Positions 16,017 to 25,382 of a stretch of 64,000 nucleotides of DNA are shown piece by piece. Made by a program: the position numbers and the translations under genes. The stretch lies in contig JAEUTO010000009.1 in the NCBI GenBank assembly GCA_016787785.1, positions 124,001 through 188,000 on the forward strand, written 5' to 3'. Every line of letters starts with the position of its first letter. Within the stretch, counting starts at the first letter, position 1. The notes beneath the pieces were generated by a model. It searched no databases, was not told the origin of the DNA, and saw nothing but the letters and a program-made list of their open reading frames with translations. Source of the DNA: Bacteroidia bacterium. GTDB taxonomy: Bacteria; Bacteroidota; Bacteroidia; B-17B0; Aurantibacillaceae.

Positions 16017-18017
16017 TTAGTCTTTTACTATTCTTAGCATTTTTGTTTTATCATTTGCTTGTAGTTTAAATAAGTAAATACCTGTTGAATAATTTTCTAA
16101 ATCAACAGTATTAATTCCTGCAGTTAGTTGTTTTTGCAATACAATTTTGCCGAAATTGTCGAATACACACACAGTTGCTTTTTCATTTAGTTGAATTGTG
16201 AGCAATTCTTTTACCGGATTCGGATAAGCCAAAACATTTAATAATTCATTAAACTCTTTAATGCCAGAGCAAGAACTTACAGTAATTGTAATTGGAATAC
16301 GGCTTCCATTTGCTGTACAATTACTAGATTCTGCATAGTAGGTATGGTTACCTGTGCTAAGGGCCGGAGTTGTATAGGAATTTCCAGACGCTATTGATGA
16401 GCCTCCAATTAAAGTTGTAAACCAATTAATTGTTCCTGTTCCGTTTGCTAGTAAAATAGCACTGGTATTTGCACAAATGTTTTGGTTGACAATTGGAGTA
16501 TTATTAGTGGGTAATAAACAGTTACTTAGTTTAAGTAAAAAACTGTATGGTGAAGCAAAAGACAATGTATTGGTACCCAATGCTGGAGGATCAAAATTAA
16601 CAATACCACCATTACTAACCACGCCAACAGCATATATGTTTAGAGTGTTGTCAATAGCAATATTATAAATATTTTCCGAACCTGTTCCTGGATTCGAGTC
16701 ATAAACTCTATTCCAAACAAAATTACCAGATACATCTAGTTTGTTTATGAATCCAGCACCATTATTACCTAAAACATTCATTGTTCCTGTTAGAGATGGG
16801 TCAAAATCAACTGAACCAGCTAAATAACCTGCCATATAAGTATTATCATTTGGGTCAACTTTTAAGTCTGTCACGTCAATATCTGCGTTGCTGCTTGATA
16901 AACTTTTTACGTACAAGAAATTACCATTAGCATCCAGTTTACTTAAGTATCCGTTTGGCAATAGAGTGCCGCTGGCACATGTTAATGTAGTTGTACCAGC
17001 TCCTGGATCAAAATCAACCGTTCCATAAAAAGTACCTCCCACATAAATATTGCCAATATTATCAGCAGAGCTCACGACTCCTGCTCTTCTGTCTGCATCG
17101 AATACTTTTGCAAACAAGACATTTCCTGAATTTGCTGCCCGTTTTATTACATACGTTTTATATGTTGATCCAGTATTTGTAAATGTTGATGTACTGGGTC
17201 CTAAATCAAAATCTAAAATGCCTTTAAAAGTACCACAGGTAATTAAATTACCACTCGGGTCTAACGACATTTTTCCGCAATATTCAGCTCCTGATCCATT
17301 AGCAATAAGTTGAGATCCTCCCCAGACATAATTTCCGGATGCATCTAGCTTAACGAGGTAACTCGAGTAATTAAGTGGTAAAGCAGACGCTGTAACCACT
17401 GCAGATGCGGGAGATGGATCTAAATCTACAGAACCTTCAAACCATCCAGTTGCATAAACCCCGCTTGCATCAGATTTAATATCTTGAATATATTTTAGTG
17501 GACCTCCGGTGACACGACGAATTCTTTTAACCCACAAAAAATTACCGTTATTGTCCAACTTAAGAACATGTGTATCATATGAAACTTGCATTGTATAAGT
17601 AGCTGGACCTGGATCGAAATCTACAAAAGCTATGTCTTCGCAATATCCCTGCAAATACAAATTACCAGTAGGATCTACATCAACTGCTATTAACTGACTA
17701 ATTCCAGATCCTGTGCCGGTATTGTACGTTTTAACCCATTGAAATACTCCATTTGAATTAAGTTTCAATATAAAGGGATCTTCCAAAGTAGGACTAAACG
17801 AAGAGAGTGTAGTTGTACCAACGCCGGGATCAAAATCAATATTAGAACCTTTAAATGTGCCAACATAAAATTGATTGCCGGATATATCAATGGCAACATC
17901 ATTTACTACAACCGTTCCGGTTGGTAAACTTTTTACCCATTGAAAAATAGGCTGTTGGCCATTAATTACATTAGTGCTAAAAACTAATGCGCTGATGAAT
18001 ATTATTATGTTTTTCAT
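16017..18017 (-). CDS. T9SS-exported DFDPG seven-bladed propeller-like protein
   Basis: 666 residues: signal peptide (1-20), then seven repeats of about 60-70 residues, each with a core like DxxGNxYxxGxFxGxxDFDPG...KLDxxGNFxWxK. This suggests a seven-bladed beta-propeller. An Ig-like segment follows ('TINWFTTLIGGSS... NHTYYAES', about 510-580), then a type A T9SS sorting domain (from about 590: LAYPNPVKELL ... GIYLFKL ... MLRIVKD). Paralogue of the proteins at 21183, 23409, 25383 and 35145, but the only one on the minus strand. Expected at the cell surface or released. Binding partner unknown. Confidence 0.88.
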   Translation of the reverse strand: MKNIIIFISALVFSTNVINGQQPIFQWVKSLPTGTVVVNDVAIDISGNQFYVGTFKGSNIDFDPGVGTTTLSSFSPTLEDPFILKLNSNGVFQWVKTYNTGTGSGISQLIAVDVDPTGNLYLQGYCEDIAFVDFDPGPATYTMQVSYDTHVLKLDNNGNFLWVKRIRRVTGGPLKYIQDIKSDASGVYATGWFEGSVDLDPSPASAVVTASALPLNYSSYLVKLDASGNYVWGGSQLIANGSGAEYCGKMSLDPSGNLITCGTFKGILDFDLGPSTSTFTNTGSTYKTYVIKRAANSGNVLFAKVFDADRRAGVVSSADNIGNIYVGGTFYGTVDFDPGAGTTTLTCASGTLLPNGYLSKLDANGNFLYVKSLSSSNADIDVTDLKVDPNDNTYMAGYLAGSVDFDPSLTGTMNVLGNNGAGFINKLDVSGNFVWNRVYDSNPGTGSENIYNIAIDNTLNIYAVGVVSNGGIVNFDPPALGTNTLSFASPYSFLLKLSNCLLPTNNTPIVNQNICANTSAILLANGTGTINWFTTLIGGSSIASGNSYTTPALSTGNHTYYAESSNCTANGSRIPITITVSSCSGIKEFNELLNVLAYPNPVKELLTIQLNEKATVCVFDNFGKIVLQKQLTAGINTVDLENYSTGIYLFKLQANDKTKMLRIVKD

Positions 18018-18034
18018 GTTGTATTTTTGTTTCT

Positions 18035-19414
18035 TTAAATATTTTCCTCAGCAATTGCTTTACTACTGTATGATGAGATAAAAGGAGCTGAATACCTGCC
18101 ACCAACATCTTCCTGGCGCATGGTGGCAATGTATAACATACAGATACCTGATTTTTGTTTTGCAGCAATAGCTACATCGTAAACTCTTCCAATTATCCAT
18201 TCACTATTTCTTTCTAGTCGCCAATCTTGACCCAGCAAGTTTACTTTTAATACTTCCTCATTCCATCCCTTGTGTTCGAAAGCAGTTTTAGCTAACGCTT
18301 CAATCTCTGTATCATGTTTAGCGGCTTTTGGCATTTTTACAGACTTAGCGCGTTTTACACTATTTTGTCTGATTAATTCTTTATAGTTAGCGACATTTCC
18401 ATAAGCATCATACACCTCTTGAAACTTATCAGCGACTTCTGCTATTTTTGTATGCTTGACAAATACTTTTGAAAGATGTATCCATCTTAATGCATGAATT
18501 TTTTTATTGAAATAATTTTCTACAATAAAATCTCCTGTCTCTTGAAAACTTGCGAGTTCATTTTTAGCTTCTTTCAATTCTGAGGAGATTTTTCTAACAT
18601 AATCTCTTAAAAAAGAAATTAGTGTATTAGTTTTATGGTCATGATAGTTTTCATTGGCGGGCTCTATGCTGCCATCATTTTTTGTTGTGTATAAAGTGTT
18701 TAATTCGTTTAAATCATATTTTGCTAAAAACTCGGTCAACCTAGCCGGGTAGGAATCTAAAATAGACTGTAGTTTATCTATTCCCGCTTGCGACCAAATG
18801 TAGTCAGGCAAATATGGATTACCTGTTGGATTGTGGGAGCCATAAATAAAATCATCGTCTTCATAATCCTGCCATCCTAAATTTGGAAGTTTTATTACGT
18901 ATTCCAGATCTTTCTTTAAATCATTGATATCGCTATTTTTCGATTTCGTTCCCTCAAGTTTTTCACGAAACTTGTTTTGAAAGTCAAAGACTTTATTTTC
19001 TAGCTCTACCGTATTATAATCAGGATGATTTTTTTTGAAAATAGCAATATCACGATTTATAGGCTCTACCGCTGATTTTACCTGAAGATCAATGTTGTCA
19101 AAATTAAGCTTCGTCTCTTTTAGTATTTTTTCAAAATAGTCGAGTCCTTTATTTAAGGCTAACAGATCTTTGTCGAGTGATTTACTTTTATCCTGAGAGT
19201 TTATTGTACTTTTATACTTTTCAATTTCTGCTTCTAAGCCTGAAGTATCATAACCTGGCTCAATTTTTTTTATATTTTTAAGGTTTAACTCTAGCTGAGA
19301 TAATTGACTTTTGTATGCTGCTGATTTAACTGCCGGATCAATTTCCGCAATTTTTTCTAAAGCTTTTTGAAAGGTGCGGTAATAGGTCACCGCTGCTCGG
19401 TTTGTGGGTTCCAT
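18035..19414 (-). CDS. coiled-coil protein with the operon's C-terminal module, no signal peptide
   Basis: 459 residues, unrecognised. Mostly helical, with long heptad-rich stretches at about 15-180 and 270-330. The C-terminal module seen in three neighbours is present in altered form: DW at 397-398, RN at 402-403, R410, SGIC at 422-425 and VGGRY at 437-441. It lacks a signal peptide from the chosen ATG, and there is no longer frame upstream because the small 45-residue gene ends just before. Thus one module member may be cytosolic while its partners are exported. 17 bases before the propeller gene. Confidence 0.8.
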   Translation of the reverse strand: MEPTNRAAVTYYRTFQKALEKIAEIDPAVKSAAYKSQLSQLELNLKNIKKIEPGYDTSGLEAEIEKYKSTINSQDKSKSLDKDLLALNKGLDYFEKILKETKLNFDNIDLQVKSAVEPINRDIAIFKKNHPDYNTVELENKVFDFQNKFREKLEGTKSKNSDINDLKKDLEYVIKLPNLGWQDYEDDDFIYGSHNPTGNPYLPDYIWSQAGIDKLQSILDSYPARLTEFLAKYDLNELNTLYTTKNDGSIEPANENYHDHKTNTLISFLRDYVRKISSELKEAKNELASFQETGDFIVENYFNKKIHALRWIHLSKVFVKHTKIAEVADKFQEVYDAYGNVANYKELIRQNSVKRAKSVKMPKAAKHDTEIEALAKTAFEHKGWNEEVLKVNLLGQDWRLERNSEWIIGRVYDVAIAAKQKSGICMLYIATMRQEDVGGRYSAPFISSYSSKAIAEENI

Positions 19415-19421
19415 ATTGTTT

Positions 19422-19559
19422 TTATCTATATCTTCCTAAAAACCGAGATAAGAATGCGGTTAAAGATTTAAGCAACACATTGCCAATTTGTCTTATGGCG
19501 CTAACTTTTACTTGGTTTATTGCCCGCTTTGCTTGCGAATTTTTTTGTGGTTCATCCAT
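19422..19559 (-). CDS. 45-residue basic amphipathic protein
   Basis: Small ORF (MDEPQKNSQAKRAINQVK... ending FLSRFLGRYR) filling the gap between its two operon neighbours: it starts five bases after one stop codon and ends seven bases before the next start. The N-terminal half is basic and polar, and the C-terminal half is an amphipathic or membrane-associated helix (IGNVLLKSLTAFLSRFL). The tight fit makes it a credible gene; no homologue is recognised. Confidence 0.5.
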   Translation of the reverse strand: MDEPQKNSQAKRAINQVKVSAIRQIGNVLLKSLTAFLSRFLGRYR

Positions 19560-19564
19560 ATTTG

Positions 19565-20938
19565 TTATTTTATTAGATCACATGATATCTCTTTTTTATC
19601 AGGCCCACCAACCAATTTAATTGGGTTATAAGCTTTTGTTTTAGGGTCGTAAACTTTTCTTATTTTTCTAAAATCTTCATAGCACTTGCCATCTTTTCCC
19701 TTTAAAATAAAATAAGCGTCGGTTTGCTGGTAATCTATTTCGCCTGCTTTTGTTTTATAAACTGTCCAGTTATTACCTGCCACGGCAACCTTTTTTACTT
19801 CTCCATCATCATACTGCGGATTAGTTGTTTTAAATTTATTATAAGCTTCAATTGTCTCATTTTCTATAACAACGTTTTTATACTTGGTATCAGTTAATTT
19901 TACTGATTTTAATTGGGCATTATTTATTTGAGTATAATAGTCTGCTATTGTGTTTTGATATTTTGAAATATTATACGTGAACTTGCCTGAGTTGTTTGAA
20001 TGTTTAATTACTATTTCTGAGTTTTTATGCAAGCCATAATTTTTAATAAATGCTCCTAATCTTGCTATCGATCTTGAATTATATTCTTTTAAGCCTGGAA
20101 GCAATTGAATTTTGTACCAACCATTGTCTGGTTTCATATTTCCATTATTACTAGCCGCTATATCGTCTTTTGTTAACGTACCCGCCTCTTTACCATCAAC
20201 GTAAATTTTACATAAGTGAAGCGCTAATTCTCCGGTATAATAGATATAAACTCCATTTTCTGTAACATCTGAATCGAGAGTTTCTTTACCTCTTTTACAG
20301 GTAGATTCATTGCTTGCTTCCGAAAAACGTATCTGCTTATAATAATTTAGTTGATCGGCGCAACTAATAGTTTTAGTTTTAATAAGTGCTTGTGCATACT
20401 CACTTTTTTTTGTTTCTATATTTTTAAGAAGTTCATCTAAATTAGTTGTACCTGTATAAACTTTTCTAACACAATTAATTGCTATGGATGCGTTTTTAAA
20501 CCAAAAGATCTCGTTTTCTCTTACTTCGTACGTTTCGTTATAGGTAATTTTTAATTTTTCATTTATTTTGGAAATGATAAAATTTTCAAAATCTGAGTTA
20601 AATTTGGAGTAGGCGGATGTATAATTTTCAGCAACGGTTTGATTATCGGCGTATTTTTTTACGTTTTTTTCTACATAGTTATAAATTTGTTTGGCAGAAT
20701 CTGAATTGAGTAATGCAGCCACTTTTTGTTTTTCTGATGCGGTTTCGGTGTCTAAAAGATCAGATTTAATCAGCGTTTCATAATAATAGATATAGTTTTT
20801 AAGTACATCCGCACTATATTTTACGTTTTCTTCTTTCCCACTTTTAGTATTTATTTTATTGAGTAAACCCCCAATTTGTGCATTAAAACAAGTGTTTATA
20901 AAAACACAGATCCAAATAATAAGAACAGTTTTTCTCAT
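19565..20938 (-). CDS. secreted protein, first gene of the module operon
   Basis: 457 residues from the ATG at 20938, which gives a clean signal peptide (MRKTVLIIWICVFINTCFNAQ); a longer frame to 21010 would hide it behind a basic tail. Helical region at 30-190 with paired cysteines, a beta region at about 200-330, then a divergent copy of the operon's C-terminal module: W391 in NNWTVYK, DGKC ending at C419, and a final SCDLIK with C453; the GGxYG loop is replaced. A 16-base palindrome lies 46 bases upstream, in the region divergent with the propeller operon. Function unknown. Confidence 0.78.
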   Translation of the reverse strand: MRKTVLIIWICVFINTCFNAQIGGLLNKINTKSGKEENVKYSADVLKNYIYYYETLIKSDLLDTETASEKQKVAALLNSDSAKQIYNYVEKNVKKYADNQTVAENYTSAYSKFNSDFENFIISKINEKLKITYNETYEVRENEIFWFKNASIAINCVRKVYTGTTNLDELLKNIETKKSEYAQALIKTKTISCADQLNYYKQIRFSEASNESTCKRGKETLDSDVTENGVYIYYTGELALHLCKIYVDGKEAGTLTKDDIAASNNGNMKPDNGWYKIQLLPGLKEYNSRSIARLGAFIKNYGLHKNSEIVIKHSNNSGKFTYNISKYQNTIADYYTQINNAQLKSVKLTDTKYKNVVIENETIEAYNKFKTTNPQYDDGEVKKVAVAGNNWTVYKTKAGEIDYQQTDAYFILKGKDGKCYEDFRKIRKVYDPKTKAYNPIKLVGGPDKKEISCDLIK

Positions 20939-20983
20939 TTTAATTTTTGTGTAAAGATTACCTGAAAACAAGTAAATAAATGA

Positions 20984-20999
20984 GCGTTTAAATAAACGC
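20984..20999. promoter_or_regulatory. operator-like palindrome before the module operon
   Basis: GCGTTTA-AA-TAAACGC is a perfect 7+7 palindrome 46-61 bases before the start at 20938. No regulator identified. Confidence 0.4.
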
Positions 21000-21064
21000 C
21001 TTGAATACATTAAAACCTGGGCTTAATAATTAAAAATTCGAGAAAATGGCAAGCTAAGATCTAT

Positions 21065-21100
21065 ACGCATTGAAATTTTATAAAACAAATGCGTTTTTTT
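21065..21100 (+). terminator. terminator-like hairpin in the divergent region
   Basis: ACGCATT (21065-21071) and AATGCGT (21088-21094) form a 7-base stem followed by seven T residues on the plus strand. It has no gene upstream on that strand, so it may block stray transcription entering the propeller operon. Confidence 0.4.
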
Positions 21101-21112
21101 ATCTAATGCCAT

Positions 21113-21124
21113 CAGTTATACATT
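21113..21124 (+). promoter_or_regulatory. shared upstream box CAnTTATACATT, copy 1
   Basis: CAGTTATACATT, 70 bases before the ATG at 21183. The same box with a different third base lies 65 and 67 bases before the starts at 29812 and 35145. Confidence 0.5.
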
Positions 21125-21182
21125 CATTAGTTAAACACAATAATAAATACGGAAATTTGCTTTGAATATAATTTAAAATTTT

Positions 21183-23381
21183 ATGAACGGTATCAACAAT
21201 AAGCTTGCACGCATCAAGAGTAGTGGCTTTATTTTTCTAGCACTATTAACAGTTTCTTCGTTTGGACAGATTGCAAATTTCGCTTGGGCCAAAAATGCAG
21301 CCAGAGGCACCCTATACGGTACAACAGATAAAATTGCTATTGATGCTTCTGATAATGTTTATTTGGTTGGAACATTTAATGGAACAATAGATGCAGATCC
21401 AGGACCGCTAACTGTAAGTTTAGTTTCGGCAGGTAGTTCGGATGCGTTTGTGAGTAAATTTAATAGTGCTGGTACGTTGCAATGGGCAAAAAGTATTGGT
21501 GGAACATTTTATGATGGAGGAAAAGATATTAAACTAGATGCGAGTGGTAACATATATGTTTGTGGCCAACATTACGGCGTAACAGATCTAGATCCCGGCG
21601 TTGGTACATTTACTGTATCTGGCAATGCAAATGGTTCGGGGTTTATAACTAAACTCGATAATTCCGGTAACTTTTTATGGGGTAAAGTTTTATTAGGAAG
21701 CTCTCAATCTTTATTTAATTCTATTGAAGTTGATGGATCAGGTAATATATATTCTACGGGCACTTTCAATAATTTAACTGATTTTGATCCTGGGGCACCC
21801 ACTTTTACAATGAACTCAAATGGTGGTTCCGACGCGTTTATCTTAAAATTAAATAACGCTGGTTCCTTTCAATGGGCAAAAAGTGTAGGAGGATCAGCTA
21901 CAGATTATGCAGTGTCTGTTAGATGCGACGCCGCTGGTAATCCCATACTCCTTGGCGATTTTAACAGTTCTAGTATGGATTTTGACCCGGGGCCTGGTAG
22001 TTTTACAATGTCTTGTAATGGAAATAATGAGATTTATCTTCTGAAATTAGACGCCACAGGAAATTTCATGTGGGCAAAACAAATGGGTGGTTCAGGCAAC
22101 GAAGTTTCTACTGGGCTTACGATTGATGCTTCAGGTAATATATTTTCTACCGGTGGTTTTTATAGCAGTGATGCAGACTTTGATCCAGGGCCTGGCACAT
22201 ACACGTTGGCAGCCAGTGCAACTGATGAGGAGATTTTTTGTGTGAAACTTGATCAAACGGGTAATTTTATTTGGGCCAATAAATTTGGAGGCAATTTAAT
22301 AGACAGAGCTTATGATATTGCCGTTGATAATGCAGGAGGATTATATCTAACCGGAAGGTTTGAAGGTACTGCTGATTTTGATCCGGGTCTTGCCTCTTAC
22401 ACGTTAACAACAATTGGACAACAAGACATATTTATTTCAAGACTGAATTCTTCCAACGGCAACTTTGTTTGGGCAAAATCATTTGGTAGCATTAACAGCG
22501 AAAGGGGAAATTGCGTTCTTGTAAATTCGGCAGGCGATGTATTTAGTTGTGGTTATTTTTATAGCGGAAGCGCCGTAGATTTTGACCCAGGGCCCGCCAC
22601 ATTAAATATAACTTCTTTAGGTTTAGAAGATGCATACATTCATAAAATGAATCAGTGTTCTCCTCCCGCATTACCAAATAATACAACAGCTAATTCTTCT
22701 TTATGTTCTGCGGGTTCTGCCAGTTTAACTGCAACAGGAACGGGAACAATTAATTGGTATAATTTGCCAAGTAGTGGTACTTTGTTAGCAACAGGAAATT
22801 CATTTAACACACCAACATTAACAGCAGGAAATTATACTTATTATGTTGAAGCAGTTAATTCCTGTACAACAAGTTTGTCGAGAACACCAATTACAGTAAC
22901 AGTATTTCCAACTCCAACTATTACTGCTGTTAGTACTAACTCAGTTTTATGTGCAGGCGAGTCGGCAACTTTAAGTGCAAGCGGCGCAAGCACATATAGC
23001 TGGAATCCGGGAGGTGCTGGTTCCAATATTGTTATATCCCCAACAGTTAATACAACATATACCATTACGGGTGCAGCTAATGGATGTAACGGTTCTGCAG
23101 TAATTTCACAAAGCGTTAGCGATTGTACGGGTATAAACGAATTGAAAACAAGCGTGCTGCAGTTCAATAGTTATCCAAATCCTACAAGCAACATTTTTAT
23201 TATTGACATTCAGGAGTCATGTAAATTAACACTTACAAATGCAGTAGGCAAAATACTATTATATAAAAATTTAGCTGCGGGATTAAACGAGATTAATATT
23301 TCTGATCACGCCGCGGGACTGTACTTTATAAATGTGCAAAACAATACTAAACACAATAACTTTAAAATAATTAAACAATAA
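21183..23381 (+). CDS. T9SS-exported DFDPG seven-bladed propeller-like protein
   Basis: 732 residues. Signal peptide (about 1-28, ending SSFGQ), seven DFDPG-type repeats (D-x-DPG variants at each blade), Ig-like module A (PALPNNTTANSSLCSAG... TYYVEAV), a second Ig-like module B (LCAGESATLSASGASTYSW... GCNGSAVISQSVS) and a type A T9SS sorting domain (YPNPTSNIF... GLYFINVQ). Module B is also in the proteins at 25383 and 30858 but not in the other propellers. First of a four-gene rightward operon. Likely a surface or secreted binding protein. Confidence 0.88.
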   Translation: MNGINNKLARIKSSGFIFLALLTVSSFGQIANFAWAKNAARGTLYGTTDKIAIDASDNVYLVGTFNGTIDADPGPLTVSLVSAGSSDAFVSKFNSAGTLQWAKSIGGTFYDGGKDIKLDASGNIYVCGQHYGVTDLDPGVGTFTVSGNANGSGFITKLDNSGNFLWGKVLLGSSQSLFNSIEVDGSGNIYSTGTFNNLTDFDPGAPTFTMNSNGGSDAFILKLNNAGSFQWAKSVGGSATDYAVSVRCDAAGNPILLGDFNSSSMDFDPGPGSFTMSCNGNNEIYLLKLDATGNFMWAKQMGGSGNEVSTGLTIDASGNIFSTGGFYSSDADFDPGPGTYTLAASATDEEIFCVKLDQTGNFIWANKFGGNLIDRAYDIAVDNAGGLYLTGRFEGTADFDPGLASYTLTTIGQQDIFISRLNSSNGNFVWAKSFGSINSERGNCVLVNSAGDVFSCGYFYSGSAVDFDPGPATLNITSLGLEDAYIHKMNQCSPPALPNNTTANSSLCSAGSASLTATGTGTINWYNLPSSGTLLATGNSFNTPTLTAGNYTYYVEAVNSCTTSLSRTPITVTVFPTPTITAVSTNSVLCAGESATLSASGASTYSWNPGGAGSNIVISPTVNTTYTITGAANGCNGSAVISQSVSDCTGINELKTSVLQFNSYPNPTSNIFIIDIQESCKLTLTNAVGKILLYKNLAAGLNEINISDHAAGLYFINVQNNTKHNNFKIIKQ

Positions 23382-23408
23382 TCGTTCGTTACCAATTTTT
23401 ATTACAAC

Positions 23409-25364
23409 ATGAAAACAATTTCTCTAACATTTATACTATTATTTTCGGCTATCATTTCGTTTTCGCAAACAAATAACTTAGTTTGGGCAAAAGCAATGGG
23501 GGGAACGGCTTTTAATTCTGCATCCTCAGTAAGAGTTGATGCTTCCGGCAATGTGCATACCGTTGGTAATTTTTCCGGTACTACTGATTTTGATCCGGGA
23601 CCTGGAACATTTTCAATGACTGCAATTGGGTTTGACGATATTTTTGTTTCTAAACTAGATGTAAATGGTAATTTTTTATGGGCCAAACGATTAGGCGGCA
23701 CATCTTACGATTATGCAAAATCAATTGCTGTAGATGCGTCGGGTAATGTAATTGTATGTGGTTATTTTGAAGGCACCTGTGATTTTGATCCAGGGGTAGG
23801 TACATTTAATTTAACATCCAATGGCGATAAAGATATTTATATTGCAAAATTAAATTCAAGTGGTAATTTTTTGTGGGCAAAATCAATGGGTAGTGTTGGC
23901 CTGGATGAAGCAACTTCAATTGATGTGGACGCCGCAGGCAATGTATATTCTACCGGCTATTTTAACTATACGGTTGATTTTGACCCGGGGGTAGGAACAT
24001 TTACACTAACAAACAATACTAACGACAATGGTTTTATTTCTAAATTAGATGCTTCAGGCAATTTTGTTTTTGCAAAGCACCTAAAAGTTGACAATAACTG
24101 TGTTGGTAATTCAATTACATTGGATGGTACAGGTAATATATATGCGTGTGGGGTATTTCGTGCAACAAATTTTGACATGGATCCGGGTCCTGGTACATTC
24201 ACAGTAGGTTCTATAGCTGGAACTGATGATATATTTGTTTTAAAATTAAATAGTAGTGGTAATTTTGTTTGGGGTAAAACTATTGGTGGCGTTGATTATG
24301 AAGAGGTCTTTGATGTAGCCATAGATGCTTTAGGTAATGTATATACAAGTGGCTATTTTCAAGATATTTGTGATTTTGACCCAGGGCCAACAACATTTAC
24401 ATTAAATGCTATTGGATTTTCTACAGAAGCATTTATTTCAAAATTAGATGCCAACGGTAATTTTGTATGGGCTAAACAAATTGGCGGCACTAGCGATCAA
24501 GAAGCCTATTCAATAACCACGGATTTAATGAACAATGTATATTTTACAGGATATTTTGAAAATGTTTGTGATTTTGATCCCGGAGTTGGGACATTTACCC
24601 TTGCATCTGCTGGTCAATCTGATATTTTCATTTCAAAATTAGATGCCAACGGTAATTTTGTTTTTGCAGATAGAATAGGAGCTGGTTTATCTGATAAGGG
24701 TAATTCTGTTCAAGTTGACGCTGTTGGTAATGTTTACACAGTTGGGGAATTTATTGGAAACGGCATTGATTTTGATACAGGCGTTGGATCATATACGTTG
24801 GCATCTGGAGCAAATATGGGTGCTTTTATACACAAAATGTGTATGGTACCTTCCGCTCCAAGTAATATTACACCATTGGCAAATCAACTAATTTGCGCAC
24901 CTAATAATTCCACAACTTTACAAGTAAATGGGCTTGGCACAATCAATTGGTACGCTTCACCTACCTCCACATTAAGCTTGGCGACAGGCACTGCTTTTAC
25001 AACACCTACTTTAGCTGTTGGGTCATATACCTATTATGCGGAAGCTATAACTTGCTCAACAAGTATTTCAAGAACAGCAATTAGTTTCACGGTTAGTACA
25101 TGTGCAGGAATTGAAAATGCATTTCAGGAAAATTTAAATACAATTAAAATTTTTCCAAATCCTGTAAGTAACACTCTTAATATTGAAGCAAAATACCCGA
25201 TTGATAAAGTTATTATTTCCGATATACTGGGTAAACAAATTATTTTAATAGACAGTACTATTGAACAAACACAAATTGATGTATCAGGACTATCTCAAGG
25301 CGTTTATTTTGTTACAGTAATGTCAAGATCAGAAAGTCATGTAGCCAAGATAATTAAAGATTAA
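23409..25364 (+). CDS. T9SS-exported DFDPG seven-bladed propeller-like protein
   Basis: 651 residues. Signal peptide ending IISFSQ (about residue 20), seven blades with very regular DFDPGxGTFxL...FISKLDANGNFVWAK patterns, Ig-like module A (PSNITPLANQLICAP... YTYYAEAI) and a type A T9SS sorting domain (FPNPVSNTL... GVYFVTV). Module B is absent. Starts 27 bases after the first paralogue, so tandem duplication within an operon is evident. Confidence 0.88.
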   Translation: MKTISLTFILLFSAIISFSQTNNLVWAKAMGGTAFNSASSVRVDASGNVHTVGNFSGTTDFDPGPGTFSMTAIGFDDIFVSKLDVNGNFLWAKRLGGTSYDYAKSIAVDASGNVIVCGYFEGTCDFDPGVGTFNLTSNGDKDIYIAKLNSSGNFLWAKSMGSVGLDEATSIDVDAAGNVYSTGYFNYTVDFDPGVGTFTLTNNTNDNGFISKLDASGNFVFAKHLKVDNNCVGNSITLDGTGNIYACGVFRATNFDMDPGPGTFTVGSIAGTDDIFVLKLNSSGNFVWGKTIGGVDYEEVFDVAIDALGNVYTSGYFQDICDFDPGPTTFTLNAIGFSTEAFISKLDANGNFVWAKQIGGTSDQEAYSITTDLMNNVYFTGYFENVCDFDPGVGTFTLASAGQSDIFISKLDANGNFVFADRIGAGLSDKGNSVQVDAVGNVYTVGEFIGNGIDFDTGVGSYTLASGANMGAFIHKMCMVPSAPSNITPLANQLICAPNNSTTLQVNGLGTINWYASPTSTLSLATGTAFTTPTLAVGSYTYYAEAITCSTSISRTAISFTVSTCAGIENAFQENLNTIKIFPNPVSNTLNIEAKYPIDKVIISDILGKQIILIDSTIEQTQIDVSGLSQGVYFVTVMSRSESHVAKIIKD

Positions 25365-25382
25365 AAAATAGTGCCGTTAAAA

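Noticed and set aside
22841-23701. Long Val/Pro-rich frames on the minus strand opposite the propeller genes
   Set aside because: They mirror the codon pattern of the repeat proteins (DFDPG, TxT) and have no start context or domain. Same for similar frames at 23966, 35678 and 36014.
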